Below, one piece after another: positions 44,286 through 56,289 of a stretch of DNA of 64,000 bases. A program made the position numbers and the translations under genes. Each line of letters opens with the position of its first letter. Positions within the stretch are counted from its first letter, which is position 1. Source of the stretch: Lithodes maja (taxonomy: Eukaryota > Arthropoda > Malacostraca > Decapoda > Lithodidae); the NCBI GenBank assembly GCA_037953745.1, contig JBAKBP010003130.1, positions 1 to 64,000 on the forward strand, given 5' to 3'. The notes beneath the pieces were generated by a model. It was not told the DNA's origin. It ran no database searches and worked only from the letters and a program-made list of their open reading frames with translations.

Positions 44286-45047
44286 AGTGCGGAGGAAATG
44301 GAGAAGTGGAGTAGAGGAGTAGAAACTAGCACCTCGTCATCACAAGAAGCCCCGTAGACTGGATGAGTAATGTTTAAAAGGGTTAGAGCCTTATTTTGTA
44401 GTACTGTATTGTGGTGTGTGACCCCTCTTTGGTTGGCCAGTATTACGTGTTGTTGCCCTTGTTAGTCGCCCGTGTTTGGGTGGCAGGTAAATCTCTTCAT
44501 AGTAACTTGAGCTGCTGTGGACTTTTTGGGAAGTCGTGTGTATAGCCTTCGTGGGGTGGTCTCTTTAGTACAACGCAGACAGATGTTTTCGGGGGTAGGG
44601 AATAGACCGATCACATCAGGACGTGGGGTAGCGGTGTAGAAGGGGGAGCCTACGGGTTCTCTCAGGACTCGTCTACCACACCGAGTGTGTAGGGCAACCT
44701 TGTCTGGTGAACGCCCGCGCTCTACCTACACCTGGGCTTCTGGGGTTCACAGTAGTATTAGGGGTGGAGGGAGGTGTTCTGGGCTGTAATGATTGGGTTA
44801 GTTAAAGGTGGGCCACACACAGTTGTAGTTGTTTTGGTTTAATTGTTTATATGTACTACTGGAAGTTTTTTTTTGTAATTGGGTATGTCCAACGATCACG
44901 AGGATGGTGCTCTTTCTGACTCCTATGGCTCAGTTGATTAAGTACGTAATCGTGTTATGTTTGTGCCCATTTTCTTGTAAGGCACCGTATTGTAATAATT
45001 TAGGCTGAAAGTGAGTGAGTAAAAGTCTTAAGGGGGGAAAAAAGCTG
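44286..45047 (+). other. Element B internal 3' region
   Basis: This lies between Gypsy A's right TSD and B's 3' LTR. It is G/T-rich with many stops in all frames and has no recognisable domain. It ends with the purine tract beside the LTR. Confidence 0.5.
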
Positions 45048-47640
45048 TGTAAGGGGTCTAAATTGCCTAGGCTTGATTTTGGCAATATTTACACCAAGAC
45101 TTTTTCTGTTCACTCACTTTAAGCCCAATAATGACCCAGTCAGTGTTGAGATTAGGTGAAATGTTCGGTATTATGTTATTATCTTGATTAAGATATCAGT
45201 TGACATATATTAAATTGTAATGACTAGAAAGAAATAATTAAATAGGGCCAATGGTGTCTAATAGGTATGAGGGTCATTATTCTAACTTTACATATTAAAT
45301 ATAATTGTTTGTGTAATGCCCTCGAAAATGTCCCGCACCCACAATAATACTAACCCGAGTTGACGTCAGGTATAGCGTAAAATAGTCATAGATGGTAAGT
45401 CCAATAAACTCATCACGTGTTTAAAAAAAAAAAAAAAAAATGAAATGCCGGGTGTGAAGGGAATTCATGGTCTCCTGAAATATCCCCAGGCTACCTTTAG
45501 GATCAACTTTTCCTGGTACCTGGCGTGGGGTACGAACCTCTGAAGGGAATTTAACCCCCCTAAAAACCCACAGGTTTTGAGATGCCTTGGGTGGGGTTCG
45601 AACCCTGGTTAGTGACCCAACCATCACCACCAGGCCCGCGCGCTAACCCACTGTACTACCACGGACGTACTAAAAATATAGCAACCTTAGTCCGATTTTT
45701 AAGAACCAGGTGATAGTCTCGTGGTGTTATCACGTGATGAGTTTATTGGACTTACCATCTACGACTATTTTACGCTATACCTGACGTCAACTCGGGTTAG
45801 TATTATTGTGGGTGCGGGACATTTTCGAGGGCATTACAGTTTGGTATTGTTCTATTAAGTTTAGAAAAGGGGTGTCACAATCGGAGCAATGTTGTTTTGG
45901 AATTAGAATGAAATTTACTTGTTTTGGCCATTTAATCACTTCCAGGTGTATAAAGTTAATTGCAAAGCATAACTTTAACTTTGTGAATCTAGTATAATGC
46001 TGATATTTGGCCTAATAATTGCTTGAACCGAGTCTCTAGTGTGACACCCTGATTCTGAGGCCTTAGCGACAAGTGCCCACCTCAAGGGGGTTTGACAGGC
46101 GGAAATTTATGAGTCCTACCTCCAACTTAAAAACTATAGTCTTACCTAGGATATCGTAAGTAATAGTTAACATGTTTGTGCCTGAAATTCGTTTACATTA
46201 TATAAAAGTAATTCAATTATCCTTTGAAAGTTTTATTAGACTCCTAAGTAAGTTGAGGAGCTCATTTAATTAAGGTGTGGTTATTGTTATGACAAAGGAC
46301 GTTGACCCTGAGTCCTACAGCAGGGCCTTCATTCCCTCCCAGTCGCCAGCCTCGGGCGGACTAAGGGGAAATATTTGGCTTAACTCAGTATACATTTCCT
46401 TTTGTGTTGTGTTTAGATAAAACCTTCAGTTGAAGGTGAGTTGAAATGAATTGTGAAGTATGATAAGTTTGAGACCATTTTTAAGCCCAGTTTCTTATAT
46501 GTAACTACGAAATTATACGACATCCTTTGTCTTGGTCGAAGGTGAAATTATTCACTCCGTCTGATAATTACTCATTTAGATTTCAAATTCCATCTTATTT
46601 TTCCTGCCAACCTTATTATGTAGAAGATAATAATGTTAATTGTATTATGTAAGTGATAGTATTATCACAGCAAGGATATACCGTTGTCGAGTTCAGTATA
46701 TGTAACTTAATGTAACCAACATTCCTTTGCAAGTAGGGTGTATAGGCCTACACTCCGTTTTCTATTTGCCCATTTTCTTTATATATTTTTGAGGGTCAAC
46801 TAAGTAAATTATATCTGTATCCCCAACCCTCCGTTTTCTATTTGGACCATTTTTCTTTATATATTTTTGAGGGTCAACTAAGTAAAATTTATCTGACCCA
46901 ACAATTTATACAACCGTTATTTTGTTGTCTCTTAATTGATACATTTGACCACTTTTGTAATGTTTATATGAATATAGAATTTTATCAGTTTTATTAATGG
47001 TAATGTTAATACCAGGTCCCAGGTCAGGAGCGAAGTCCAGGGAGAAGTACCAGGTGCAGAGTCCTGTGTCCACCCCAGTGGACATGACCTAGTGGCTGTA
47101 CTGAGACAGGATGCTGTTGGTGTTATTGAGCCTTGAGCTAACCTTCACCCCATTGTGAGCTGTTGTACGCCTTATGAACCTAGTGACTGAAGTGTGTGTT
47201 TACTAGGGTAGTGGCCTTGGGGTCACCTGTTGAAGGGTTTTAGTTAACTTTGATGTGGTGATAAGAAGTAGTTCATTGTGCCAATAATACCGATATATTC
47301 CGTGGTTGACTAAAGTAATAATCGTATTGATTTGTGTATCACAGTGAAAAGTGTATTTCTCTTTACAGTGTTTTAATATAGTTAAGAATACCAAACGGTA
47401 TATTGTGTTTTTATTTATCCTGTGTCATTTAGACCATTTGCATTCATTCACCTGTATTTCCTTGCATGCAACGGCCATTATGCTACCAGAGTAATAAGTT
47501 GGACCAATCATCAAGTAAGGAAGAAACACAATAATGGAATGAACAGGAAATAATAAATAAGGCGGGGGTAACAGCAAAGTCCCAGGAACATTAGAAAAGA
47601 AAACAAAGACTACGAAACCCCCCCCACCCCCCCCCTTACA
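45048..47640 (+). repeat. 3' LTR of element B, with inserted TIR MITE
   Basis: Same ends as the 5' LTR. It is longer because of the 527-bp MITE at 45312-45838 plus a 5-bp duplication. The 5' LTR preserves the empty site (single GTTTG at about 17242-17246). The C-run before the terminal CTTACA is expanded. Confidence 0.9.
45312..45838. mobile_element. TIR MITE of the 531-3631 family
   Basis: Begins TGTAATGCCCTCGAAAATGT and ends with the complement. The flanking 5-bp duplication is GTTTG (45307-45311 and 45839-45843); the other LTR of element B shows the unoccupied site with one GTTTG. The left arm stops at CACGTG (about 45419) and is followed by an 18-19 A run. The right arm extends through a tRNA-like segment (45592-45665, minus) to about 45440. 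No coding. Confidence 0.9.
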
Positions 47641-47644
47641 CACT

Positions 47645-50475
47645 ATGCTTGGAGTTTGTAGCATTTTAATTATACTGTTCTCAGAAGTGTTAAGGCGCTG
47701 AATGAATTTATATGTTAGCTTTCTAATGAGTGATTGGTAACTGTGTAAGTTCATATAGGCACATAGCGTACTTGTACTCTCATATTTTGAGAGCCCCAGA
47801 AACATTTTCATGATATTGTGATATGAGATACTTAGTCTACTCACTGTCATTTTCTTATAGTTCCACCATAGTTGTGCTGTAGGCCTATACATTGGTGAGC
47901 AGTAGGAGTTGAACAATGTTATTTTTGTATCCCATGTGCACATATGAAATTTTCTTAATATTGAATTTCCCTGCATGTAAAGTTGCCTTCGCTGACGACC
48001 CATATCCTTATCATCTGAGCGATCACTTGAAATATAGTGTCCTAGATACTTTACTTTACTTACTTCTTCTATAATTTCTTCATACAAATGGAATTTAGGC
48101 AGCTTTGATTTCAATAGGTTAGATTTAAATATTATGATATTGCTCTTTATAGGATTAAATTTGACTGAATGTTCGATTCCAAATTTTTCACATACTCTTA
48201 ATAATTTATCCAGTCCTGCTCCAGAGGGCGCGATTAAGGCTAGGTCATCAGCATACATGAGATGATTTACAATGGTGCTGCCAATACAGCACCCAGTGCG
48301 AGTCTTGTTCAGCTCCAGACTAAGATCATCCATGTAGACGTTGAAAAGATACGGAGACAATATCCCCCCCTGCCTAACACCATTGGTTATGGCAAAAGAG
48401 CCTGACAGGATGTTGCCCCATCTTACACACATTTTTTGATTAGCATACCAGAAAATAAGTATCCTAACAATATAGCTAGGCACTCCCCTGTTAACTAATT
48501 TTTCAAATAAGGTTTTGTGACACACCCTATCAAAAGCCTTACTTGCATCAAGAAAACAAGAGAAAATTGAGCTATTTAGTTTGTTGTATGTATCAATCAC
48601 TTCTTTCAGCACATATATGCATTGGTCTGTGCCGTGATTTTTCTTAAAGCCAAACTGATTGCTGCTGGTGACAATATATGCAGACATTCTTTCTAGCATT
48701 ATCATTTCAACTACCTTACTCACCACACTAGCAAGTGCTACTGGGCGGTAGTTGTCTTTAGCTGTAATTTTACCTGATTTATCTTTAATGACAGGAACAA
48801 GTATTACGGATATCATAGACTCCGGCAGGACACCATGCGTAAATAGACTGGTGATGCAAGAACTAAGTTTATCTTTTAACAACTTATCTGCATATTTAAG
48901 ATGTTCTGCATATATACCATCCAGCCCACAAGCTTTGTTTAGGTTAAGTTTTCTTATGGCATTCTCAAGATCACTTTCAGTCACTTTAATGTCTTCATAA
49001 TTACTATCTTTCACATAATTGAATTGCACCATTAGTAGACCTTTGGTTTACACTGTTAAGTAGTTCCTTAAAATGAGTTTTCCATAAGTCAGCAATGTTC
49101 TCTTCACTTGTAACCCCCTCAACACTGACAGGTAATGGTGTGTTACAATTTTGCATGGATCTGATGTCCTTCCAAAAACAGTTAGTATCCTTTTCTGCCA
49201 GACTCTTTGCAAGGGCTTCCTTCCTTAATTGGTTTTCATTTTGCTTAATAAATCTAATGGCATATTTGGTCCTAGCCTTTGCTCTTTTGTGAAGTTCAAA
49301 TATAGGCCCCTGTCTGGGCTGACCTACTTCAAGCCAATGAGACCTAGCATCTCTGGAGGCCTGATACAGGTCAGCCACATAGTCTTACCAACCTGGCTTA
49401 TTGAATGAGGACTTATATTTATGGCTATTAAAAATACTTTCCCCCGCTTTTGATAAAGAATCTATTATACTATTGTAAAATTTAATAATGTCCTTTCTGT
49501 GTTGTGCATCACTACATTTTGGATCCCTGCATTGTGCTACACCATTACCATCATATTGCACCCTATTTAATAAGTCTTTGGTTTTATCACAGTACATTTG
49601 GCACTCTTCCTTTGAGATTACATTCCATGGAACTTTTGCCTTGATGCTATTGCTAGTTTCTGTTATTTCCGGTGCCTTATTAATTTGGATTGTTAATTCT
49701 ATAGGTATGTGGTCGTCATCCGTAATGTCGTATCTTATGGCCATTTCTGAGATAGAGTCATGAAAGTCAGAGCTAGAGATTGCATGATCAAGCCACGACC
49801 TGGTCTCCCATGCTTCACTAACATATGTATAGCTATTTTCTGGAAGCAGGTTTTTGGAGGACAAAATTAAACCTTGCTCCTCACAAAACCTTAACATATG
49901 TTTAGCAAACATGGAACCACCCAACTCGTGAGGGGTAGCATTCCAATCACCTACCACGAGTAACACGTTATCTCTAATTCAGAAATTAAGCCACCAAGCT
50001 CCCCTAACTTTTCCAAATAAAGTTCTTCATTTTCTGCACACTGATACGGTAAGTAAACACAAAATATTGCAAATTTTCTGTGTCCCACTTCCAGCTGTAT
50101 TCCCGCACACCAGCTTAAATTTGTCTCAATGGTTTTAATTACACTATCTAGGCACGATCTCCACATTATTGCAACTCCCCCTGGGGGGTGACCTGCCACA
50201 ATACCATCACGTGTGTCCGTAGTGGAGACCCCGTACCCATGGAAATCTTTATCTAATATGTTTAAATTACCTAAGTCCTGTTTTGTGTACCAGGTTTCCT
50301 GAAGGCAGACTATGTCACTGGTCCTTAATGTAGATACGATGTCAGGTCGCAACAGAAGATTCCTCTTTGTTTTGGGGAGTCCTCTGCAATTGTATGATGT
50401 TACTTTTATACTTACTGCTGTTGTTGGTATATCCTCCATTACTGTGAGTTGGATAGTGGTGTGCGATGCCTCCAA
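47645..50475 (-). pseudogene. CR1/Daphne-like LINE ORF2: endonuclease and RT
   Basis: The endonuclease begins near 50410 (VTSYNCRGLPKTKRNLL, CLQETWYTK), continues in other frames with VVGDWNATPHELGG and TDDDHIPIELTI, and is broken near 49960 and 49380. RT: LNKACGLDGIYAEHLKYADK, NYRPVALASVVSKVVE, CFLDASKAFDRVCHKTL, GVRQGGILSPYLFNVYMDDL and the active site YADDL (about 48250). The frame runs into element B's LTR at 47644 and resumes at 16983, ending at TAA near 16941. The frame breaks mean it is dead. Confidence 0.8.
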
Positions 50476-52017
50476 GTCCCAGAAGCCTCTGCACTGTCCT
50501 CATTGGGATATTGTCTTGGTTCTCTGTACCAGTTGACATATGCATCTTCTGGTCACAGGTCAGGATTCATGAAAACATCTGGATCTGGACATTCGTTAGT
50601 TATACAAAAGGAGGCACAGGTAGTGGACCTGGAGAGGGTGGTCAGCTGTCTTACCTCTATATTTATATGTAGATTATCAGCCAAGTATATCTTGAGATTC
50701 TCAGCAGTAACACTAGGGTTGAATCCTGTGGCAAAAACCCTAGCTAGTCGGGGCCTTTTGATGGTATTGAGGCCAGTATCCTTGCCCCTACCTTTAATTC
50801 CTGGCTGGTTTCTCGGTCTAGGGTGAACCTGCTCGCCTTCCCTAGAGTAGCGAGGCTTGCCATTCACCCATTTGACCATAGTCCATGGGTTTTCCCTTGC
50901 ATTGGCTCCTTCATTTGGTTCAGTTTGTGTAGGTAAATTTGAGGATGGTGTAGCTGGCACTGTATTATCTTCTCTCGTTGCCGACGATAAAGATTGCTGT
51001 TGTGTTCGGTGTTGTTGCTGTTGTGGTCGCTGCTGCTGCCACACCTGGTGTTGCCTTTGATATGAATGCTGCTGCTGGGTTCGTTTGGATTGTTGTAGTT
51101 GTCGCTGGTATTGTTGCTTTTGTTGATGCTGTTGCTGCTGCTGCACCTGCTGTTGTTGCTGCTGCACCTGCTGTTGTTGCTGCTGCATCTGCTGTTGTTG
51201 CTGCTGCACCCGCTGTTGTTGCTGTTGCACCTGCTGGTGCTTCTGCTGTTGTGGTTGTTGCTGCTGTTGTGGTTGTTGCTGCTGCTGTTGTTGTTGCTGT
51301 TGATGCTGTTGTTGTATGGGTTGCTGTTGTTGCTGGGGCTGTTGTGTTTGGAGTTGTTGCAGCTGTTGCTGTTGTAATTCAGTCTGCTGTTGGTGGGGGT
51401 GGTGTTGTAGGCCTATGGGTGGTTGTTGTTGTTGATGCTGTTGTTCTAGATGCTGCTGCTGTTGTTGTGTCACTTGTGCCTGTGGTTGAGGTGGAGCGTT
51501 AGTAGAGTTATTTTCTAACTTATTCACTCTTGTCAGCTACATTTGAAACCACACTGCTTATGTCCACTATGGTTTCTGTTTGACCTGTGGTACACTCTCT
51601 CAGTAATTTAACTTCCATTTGGGTCTTCTTGATTTCACTAAGTAGCACTGACACATCTATCCTATCAAATTGTATAGGTGGTAGGTCCTTTAGGTCCATG
51701 GCCACGAAAGTGGGTAAGCCCACAGCCTTACTCTCTTGTAGCAATTTAATAATGTCTTTAATGTTCTCAGCACTTTTGTTTGCACCAACTCGCTTAATAT
51801 TTCGATAATTGTTATCTTCACTAGTACCAATAAGATCGAACACTCTGTTCTTGGCTGCCACAATTTTATCTTCATCATAAAAGGGCACACAAAGCTGCAC
51901 AATACTGTCTGTAGGTAGACTATCTATTTTATTTGATATCAAGCATAACAGTTCGTTGATTTCAAGGCCATCACTATTTCGTCCCTGGGTTGAGATTGTC
52001 CCACCTCGCCCCGCCAT
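50425..52017 (-). pseudogene. LINE ORF1 with long polyglutamine tract
   Basis: First ATG at 52017-52015 (MAGRGG). The N-terminal part has SIVQLCVPFYDEDKIVAAKN, a phrase like those in CR1/Daphne-group ORF1 proteins. A frameshift near 51525 leads to a region of about 160 residues dominated by Gln (50987-51482). The C-terminal RRM-like part is RLARVFATGFNPSVTAENLK with TCASFCI. A TGA at 50553-50555 replaces what is likely Trp, after which the frame runs on to about 50440. ORF1 proteins bind LINE RNA. Confidence 0.7.
50987..51482 (-). repeat. CAG/CAA (polyGln) repeat inside ORF1
   Basis: Interrupted CAR-type triplet tract of about 500 bp, encoding Gln with His, Pro, Val and Met interruptions. 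Shorter units such as 'QQQQVQ' recur. On the other strand the same triplets give meaningless Leu, Val/Ala frames. Confidence 0.85.
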
Positions 52018-53105
52018 CTTGTTTGATGACCAGGGGGGCAGATATTCCACTTCACTTTTCACTCACTTGTGGACTATTCACTAACACTGTATATGTTCCA
52101 CCACATTATCTGTGCATTCATTGTGGAGTTGTATACGTTGTTTGCTCTGTGTAGTGTTGACATAGGGTATATATGTTGATAACTTGGAGCAGCAGTTTAC
52201 CCAAGGTACCTCTCTTCTTCTTCATCTGCCCATAGGACATATATCGCCAAGGGTCTGAACGGAGTTTTGTGAAAGAAGTCGCCTAGTAAGAGACAGAGCT
52301 TTGGTCGCTTGTGCATCAACTACTGCATCAGTCGTCCGAACAAGGGACTCGGCCAGCTAGCGACTGACCAGAAATTGAGACAGTAGCCTCCAAGCCTTTT
52401 GCCTAAGTTTGTAATCCTTGTCAATCTGAGAGGGAGTCGGACTAGAAAAGGGGTCATTAACTTCACACAATGATAGTTTAGGGGCGCTTAAGAAATCCAA
52501 AACTGTTTTAGATACCCTCCCGGCAATGGTTACAAGCAAAGAGAACCAACTATGCTGTTCTTGAGGAATTTGATGAGTTGATTTACTGGTTATAGTACTC
52601 GCAAAATTTTGCGCTTCTGACTTCTAGTCTAGCCATGGACCCGTGCCTACTGTTCTGATATGCAAGACTGGATTCCCGGACTGATCACGAATTGGCTGGG
52701 TGTCTAACTCAGGTGTTAGACTAAAAAGGGCTTTAATGTCGTTATAGCCATCCAGCTTAGACCAGTCCGCATACTGTCTTACAGATGAAGCCGGCGGCAA
52801 AGCGGGTGAAGGAGCATATACAAAATAATCAGGATTGTACACATCAGCTATAGCCTTAACCCGGGAACTGCGGGGAGACTCTTAAGAGTTCCCCCGGCGG
52901 ACTGCGGGGAGACTCTTGAGAGTAAGTAAAACAAAAAATCAACTTTTGACATCGAAAAAAAAAAAAAAATATATTTTTATTTTTTTATTTTTTTATTTTT
53001 TTTTGGCCCCTGGGCCATGCAAAATCTCAGTCCTCTACCTCCCCTCCTTCCCCACTTTCCTCCTCTCCTTCAGTTATCACCTATTTTCCCTGTTATTCCC
53101 TTATT

Positions 53106-56100
53106 TTATCGTGCCTTCTGCGTGTCGTAAGAGGCGACTAAAGAGGTTGGGTCGGTGGGCTTGCGACCCCCACCCGGAAAAAAATATCTTAGCAAAAAAA
53201 AACGAACGAACAGCCTCGGATGCGGACGGAACCAACGTTGACGAACCACGACCGACTAAGGACATGCCTTCGGACATTCTGAGAATGGCTACATGGAATG
53301 TTAGTGGCATGAATGATGGCACAAAAGAGAGAGAGGTTCTGGAAGTGTTAGTGAATGCCAGGCTGGATGTATGTGGAATGACAGAGACCAAATGGAAAGG
53401 TTCAGATGTGAGAGAGTGGGAGTGTGGAATGGGTGTGTGTGCTGGAGTGAGTGAAGGAACAGCGAGAGAAGGTGCATGTTTGTTTGTAAGTAGCAAATGG
53501 AAGGAATGTGTAAGAGAGTATGGGTCTGTGGGTTCAAGGATTGTGTGGGTGAGAATGAAAGTAGGAATACAAACGTGGGTGATTGTATGCGTGTATGCCC
53601 CGACAGAGGATATACTTGAAAGAAAGAAAGAGGAGTTCTGGATGAATGTGGAAGCATGCCTGGAGAAGTTTGACAAGAACGAAAAAATATTTCTGATTGG
53701 GGATATGAATGGTAAGGTGGGTGATAGGAAAGTTGAGGGAGTGGTGGGAGGGTGGGGGGTACCATCAGAGGTGAATGGGAATGGTAGTGCACTTGTGGAC
53801 GTATGTGTGGGGAGGAGGCTGTGGATAGCCAACACCTTCTTCCGACACAGAATGATCCACAGGTACACGTGGAAACGGGTGTGGACGATGAAGGATAAGA
53901 CAGTGGTGGAACGAAAGTCATTGATTGATTATGTATGTGTGGATGAACGAATGAAGAAATCTGTGATGGATGCTAGGGTGTATAGGGGTATTGGAGGGGG
54001 TCTGTCTGATCATTATGTAGTGGTAGCTAAGGTTAGGATACAAAAGAAGTGGGTGAGGAGAGCGGGAGGGAGGCGAGAGGAGGGTGGAATGGTGAGGAGG
54101 GTGGAGAGGTTGCAGGAGGAGGAAGTCAGGGAGGAGTACAGGAGAGCAGTGGAAAGAAGACTAGGTGGGTTCGACCTGGAAGTTATGGAGGAAGTGGAGG
54201 AGATGAGCAAGGTGTTTAAGGATGAGATCTGTGCAGCATGTGAGGAGGTGTGTGGAGTGAGGAGAAGAGGGAGGGGAGTGAAAGGTACAGCATGGTAGAC
54301 AGAAGAGGTAAGAATAGCTGTGGAAGAAAAGAAGAAAGCATATAGAGAGTGGTTGGGTAGTAGAGGGAATGAAGATTCCGAGAGACAGAAACGAGCGAGG
54401 TACGTGGAGAGTAAGAGGGTGGTGAAGAGAGTAGTGAAGGAAAGTAAGAGAAGAGTAGATGAGGAATTTGGAAGGAATCTGAGTGTAAAATGGAGGGAGA
54501 GTAAGAAACTGTTCTGGAAAGAAGTCAAGAAAGTTAGGGAAGGTAGCAAGGGAAACAGTAAGGGTGTGAAAGATAAGAATGGGAGAATGCTAGCCGAGAA
54601 GCAAGAGAGAGTCGAAAGATGGAGGGAGTACTTCAGTGAGTTGCTAAATGAAAGGAATGAAGAGCCAGCAAACATAGCTGGATATGGTATGGGAGGGAGA
54701 AGAAGAGAAGTAGTGGAGGAGGAGGTGGGGATCAGGAGGTCAGAAGTGTGGGAAGCCATGAAAAGAGTGAAGTTGGGGAAAGCACCAGGAACAGATGGAG
54801 TGTGTGGGGAAATGTTGAGGTATGGTGGTGAGATAGTGATAGAATGGGTATGGAAAATGTGCAAACTAGCATGGGAGAAGGGGAGTGCACCCGATGACTG
54901 GAAGACTGGCATAATAGTCCCCCTATATAAGGGCAAAGGGGAAAGAGGAGTGTGTGGTAACCACCGAGGAATATGTCTTCTAAGCGTAGTAGGGAAGGTA
55001 TACAGTAGGGTAGTGATTGAGAGAGTGAGAGTGAGAACGGAGAAATGGATAGGCGACGAGCAGGGAGGCTTTAGGAAGGGAAGAGGATGTGTAGATCAGA
55101 TTTTTACCCTGAATTGTGTTGTGGAGAAGTATCTGGAGAAGAAACAAAAGGTGTATGTTGCCTTTATGGACTTGGAGAAGGCCTATGACAGAGTGGATAG
55201 AGAAGGTTTGTGGAAAGTACTTAGAATATATATGGAGTAGAGGGCAAGTTGCTGAAAGCAGTGAAGAGCATGTATGAGGGTGCAAAGGCGGCAGTACGTG
55301 TGGAGAGTGAGCAGAGCGAGTTCTTTGACCTGAATGTTGGTTTGAAACAGGGGTGTGTGATGTCCCCGTGGTTGTTTACTGTATATATGGATGGAGTTAT
55401 GAAAGAAATACTATCAAGAGCAGTGGATGTTGGTGTATTGCTGAAAAGGGAGGGAATTGAGTGGAAGCTACCTATACTGCTGTTTGCGGATGATACAGTT
55501 CTGATGAGTGATAATGAATGGGAGTTGCAGGGTCTGGTAAATGAGTTTGGAACAGTGTGCGAAAAACGGAATTTGAAGGTAAATACGGGGAAGAGCAAGG
55601 TTATGGTCTTCGAAAGGGGTGAAGTCACAGAGTGTGAGGTGAAGCTGAACGGTCAGGCTATGGAGATCGTCAACTCTTTTAAGTATCTGGGCAGTGTGTT
55701 GAGTAAAGATGGGACTATGGATGAAGAGGTGCGGGAGAGGGTACAACAGGGGAAGAGGGTTGTAGGAACGCTAAAAGCAGTAACAAGAAATAGGGTGGTC
55801 AGTATGGAAGTGAAGAAGTCCTTGCATGACAGTGTGGTAATCCCGACACTGACTTACGGAAGCGAAGCATGGACGTTGGTTGAGAGACTCAGACCAAGAG
55901 TGAGAGCAGTGGAAATGAATTACTTAAGGAGTGCGTGCGGAATTACATGGAGGGATAGACAGACTAATGAGGAAGTAAGAAGGAGGTGTGGTGTGGAGGT
56001 AGATGTGCTGGAAAGTGTGAAAAGGAACAACTTGAGATGGTTCGGCCATATGGAACGTATGGAAAGCGAGAGAATGACTAAAAGGGTGTACGAGAGCGAG

Positions 56101-56289
56101 GTGGAGGGACAGAGGGGGAGAGGTAGACCGAATATGAGGTGGAAGGATGGAGTGAGGAACTACATGAATGAAGGCGGTGCTGGTTGGGGGGAGGGGCGTC
56201 GACTGACTGGGGACAGAGGTGCATGGGGGCGGTTCGTTCGTGGCCACCCCTTCGGGGATCACGGCGTCAGGCAATAGATAGATAGATAG
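53106..56289 (+). mobile_element. RTE-like LINE, copy 1
   Basis: Flanked by the 11-bp attcccttatt (53095-53105 and 56290-56300), a clear TSD that the other MITE copies show singly. It begins at TTATCGTGCCTTCTGCG and ends in a (GATA)n tail (56274-56289). It is about 30 bases shorter at the 5' end than copy 2 at 59078. Confidence 0.9.
53264..56277 (+). pseudogene. RTE-like endonuclease-reverse transcriptase, copy 1
   Basis: First ATG in the element is 53264 (MPSDILRMATWNVSGMNDG). Endonuclease: TWNVSGMN, MTETKWKG, LIGDMNGKVGDR, SLIDYVCVD and GLSDHYVVV. RT: GKAPGTDGVCGEML, NHRGICLLSVVGKVYSRVV, GGFRKGRGCVDQIF, AFMDLEKAYDRVDR, GLKQGCVMSPWLFTVYMDG and the active site FADDT. The post-RT region is RRRCGVEVDVLESVKRNN and a Cys-free tail. 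Breaks: TAG at 54296-54298 (a Trp position in relatives) and a frameshift near 55235. Copy 2 has the same TAG. Confidence 0.85.

Larger units (their letters stand above)
16984..47640 (+). mobile_element. Non-autonomous LTR retrotransposon B (hosts Gypsy A)
   Basis: LTRs at 16984-19061 and 45048-47640 start TGTAAGGGG and end CCCCTTACA. A 4-bp duplication, cact, flanks the element. A primer-binding-like TGGTGGCAGCGGTGGGAT follows the first LTR, and a purine tract (AAGGGGGGAAAAAAG, 45030-45044) precedes the second. Apart from Gypsy A and its contents, the interior is only about 1.1 kb (19062-19437 and 44286-45047) with no gag, RT or integrase. B is therefore a LARD/TRIM-like element that must be moved by another element's proteins. 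Confidence 0.85.
16533..52228 (-). mobile_element. CR1/Daphne-like LINE split by LTR element B
   Basis: Minus-strand LINE with ORF1 (52017 to about 50425), ORF2 (50475 to 47645, then 16983-16940), a 3' UTR (16940-16561) and a (TTA)n tail. The flanking 6-bp cccata is a candidate TSD in the DIRS gag region. LTR element B lies near the end of ORF2 with 4-bp cact duplications (16980-16983 and 47641-47644). The ORF2 frame resumes on the far side and reaches TAA after 14 more residues. Clade is approximate. Confidence 0.8.

Noticed and set aside
50978..51502. Long Val/Ala-rich and Leu-rich open frames on the plus strand
   Set aside because: They are the complement of the CAG/CAA triplet tract in the LINE ORF1 on the minus strand.
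52916..53263. LINE protein start inside the MITE
   Set aside because: The open frame runs from MITE into LINE by chance; the LINE begins at 53106 and its first ATG is at 53264.
53101..53921. Ser/Pro/His-rich open frames on the minus strand, repeated at 59233-59919
   Set aside because: They are antisense shadows of the RTE-like endonuclease, whose G-rich coding strand keeps the opposite strand free of stops.
54013..54936. 307-residue Ser/Leu/Thr-rich minus frame, also at 60011-60931
   Set aside because: Antisense to the RTE-like ORF; composition is a by-product and it has no domain.
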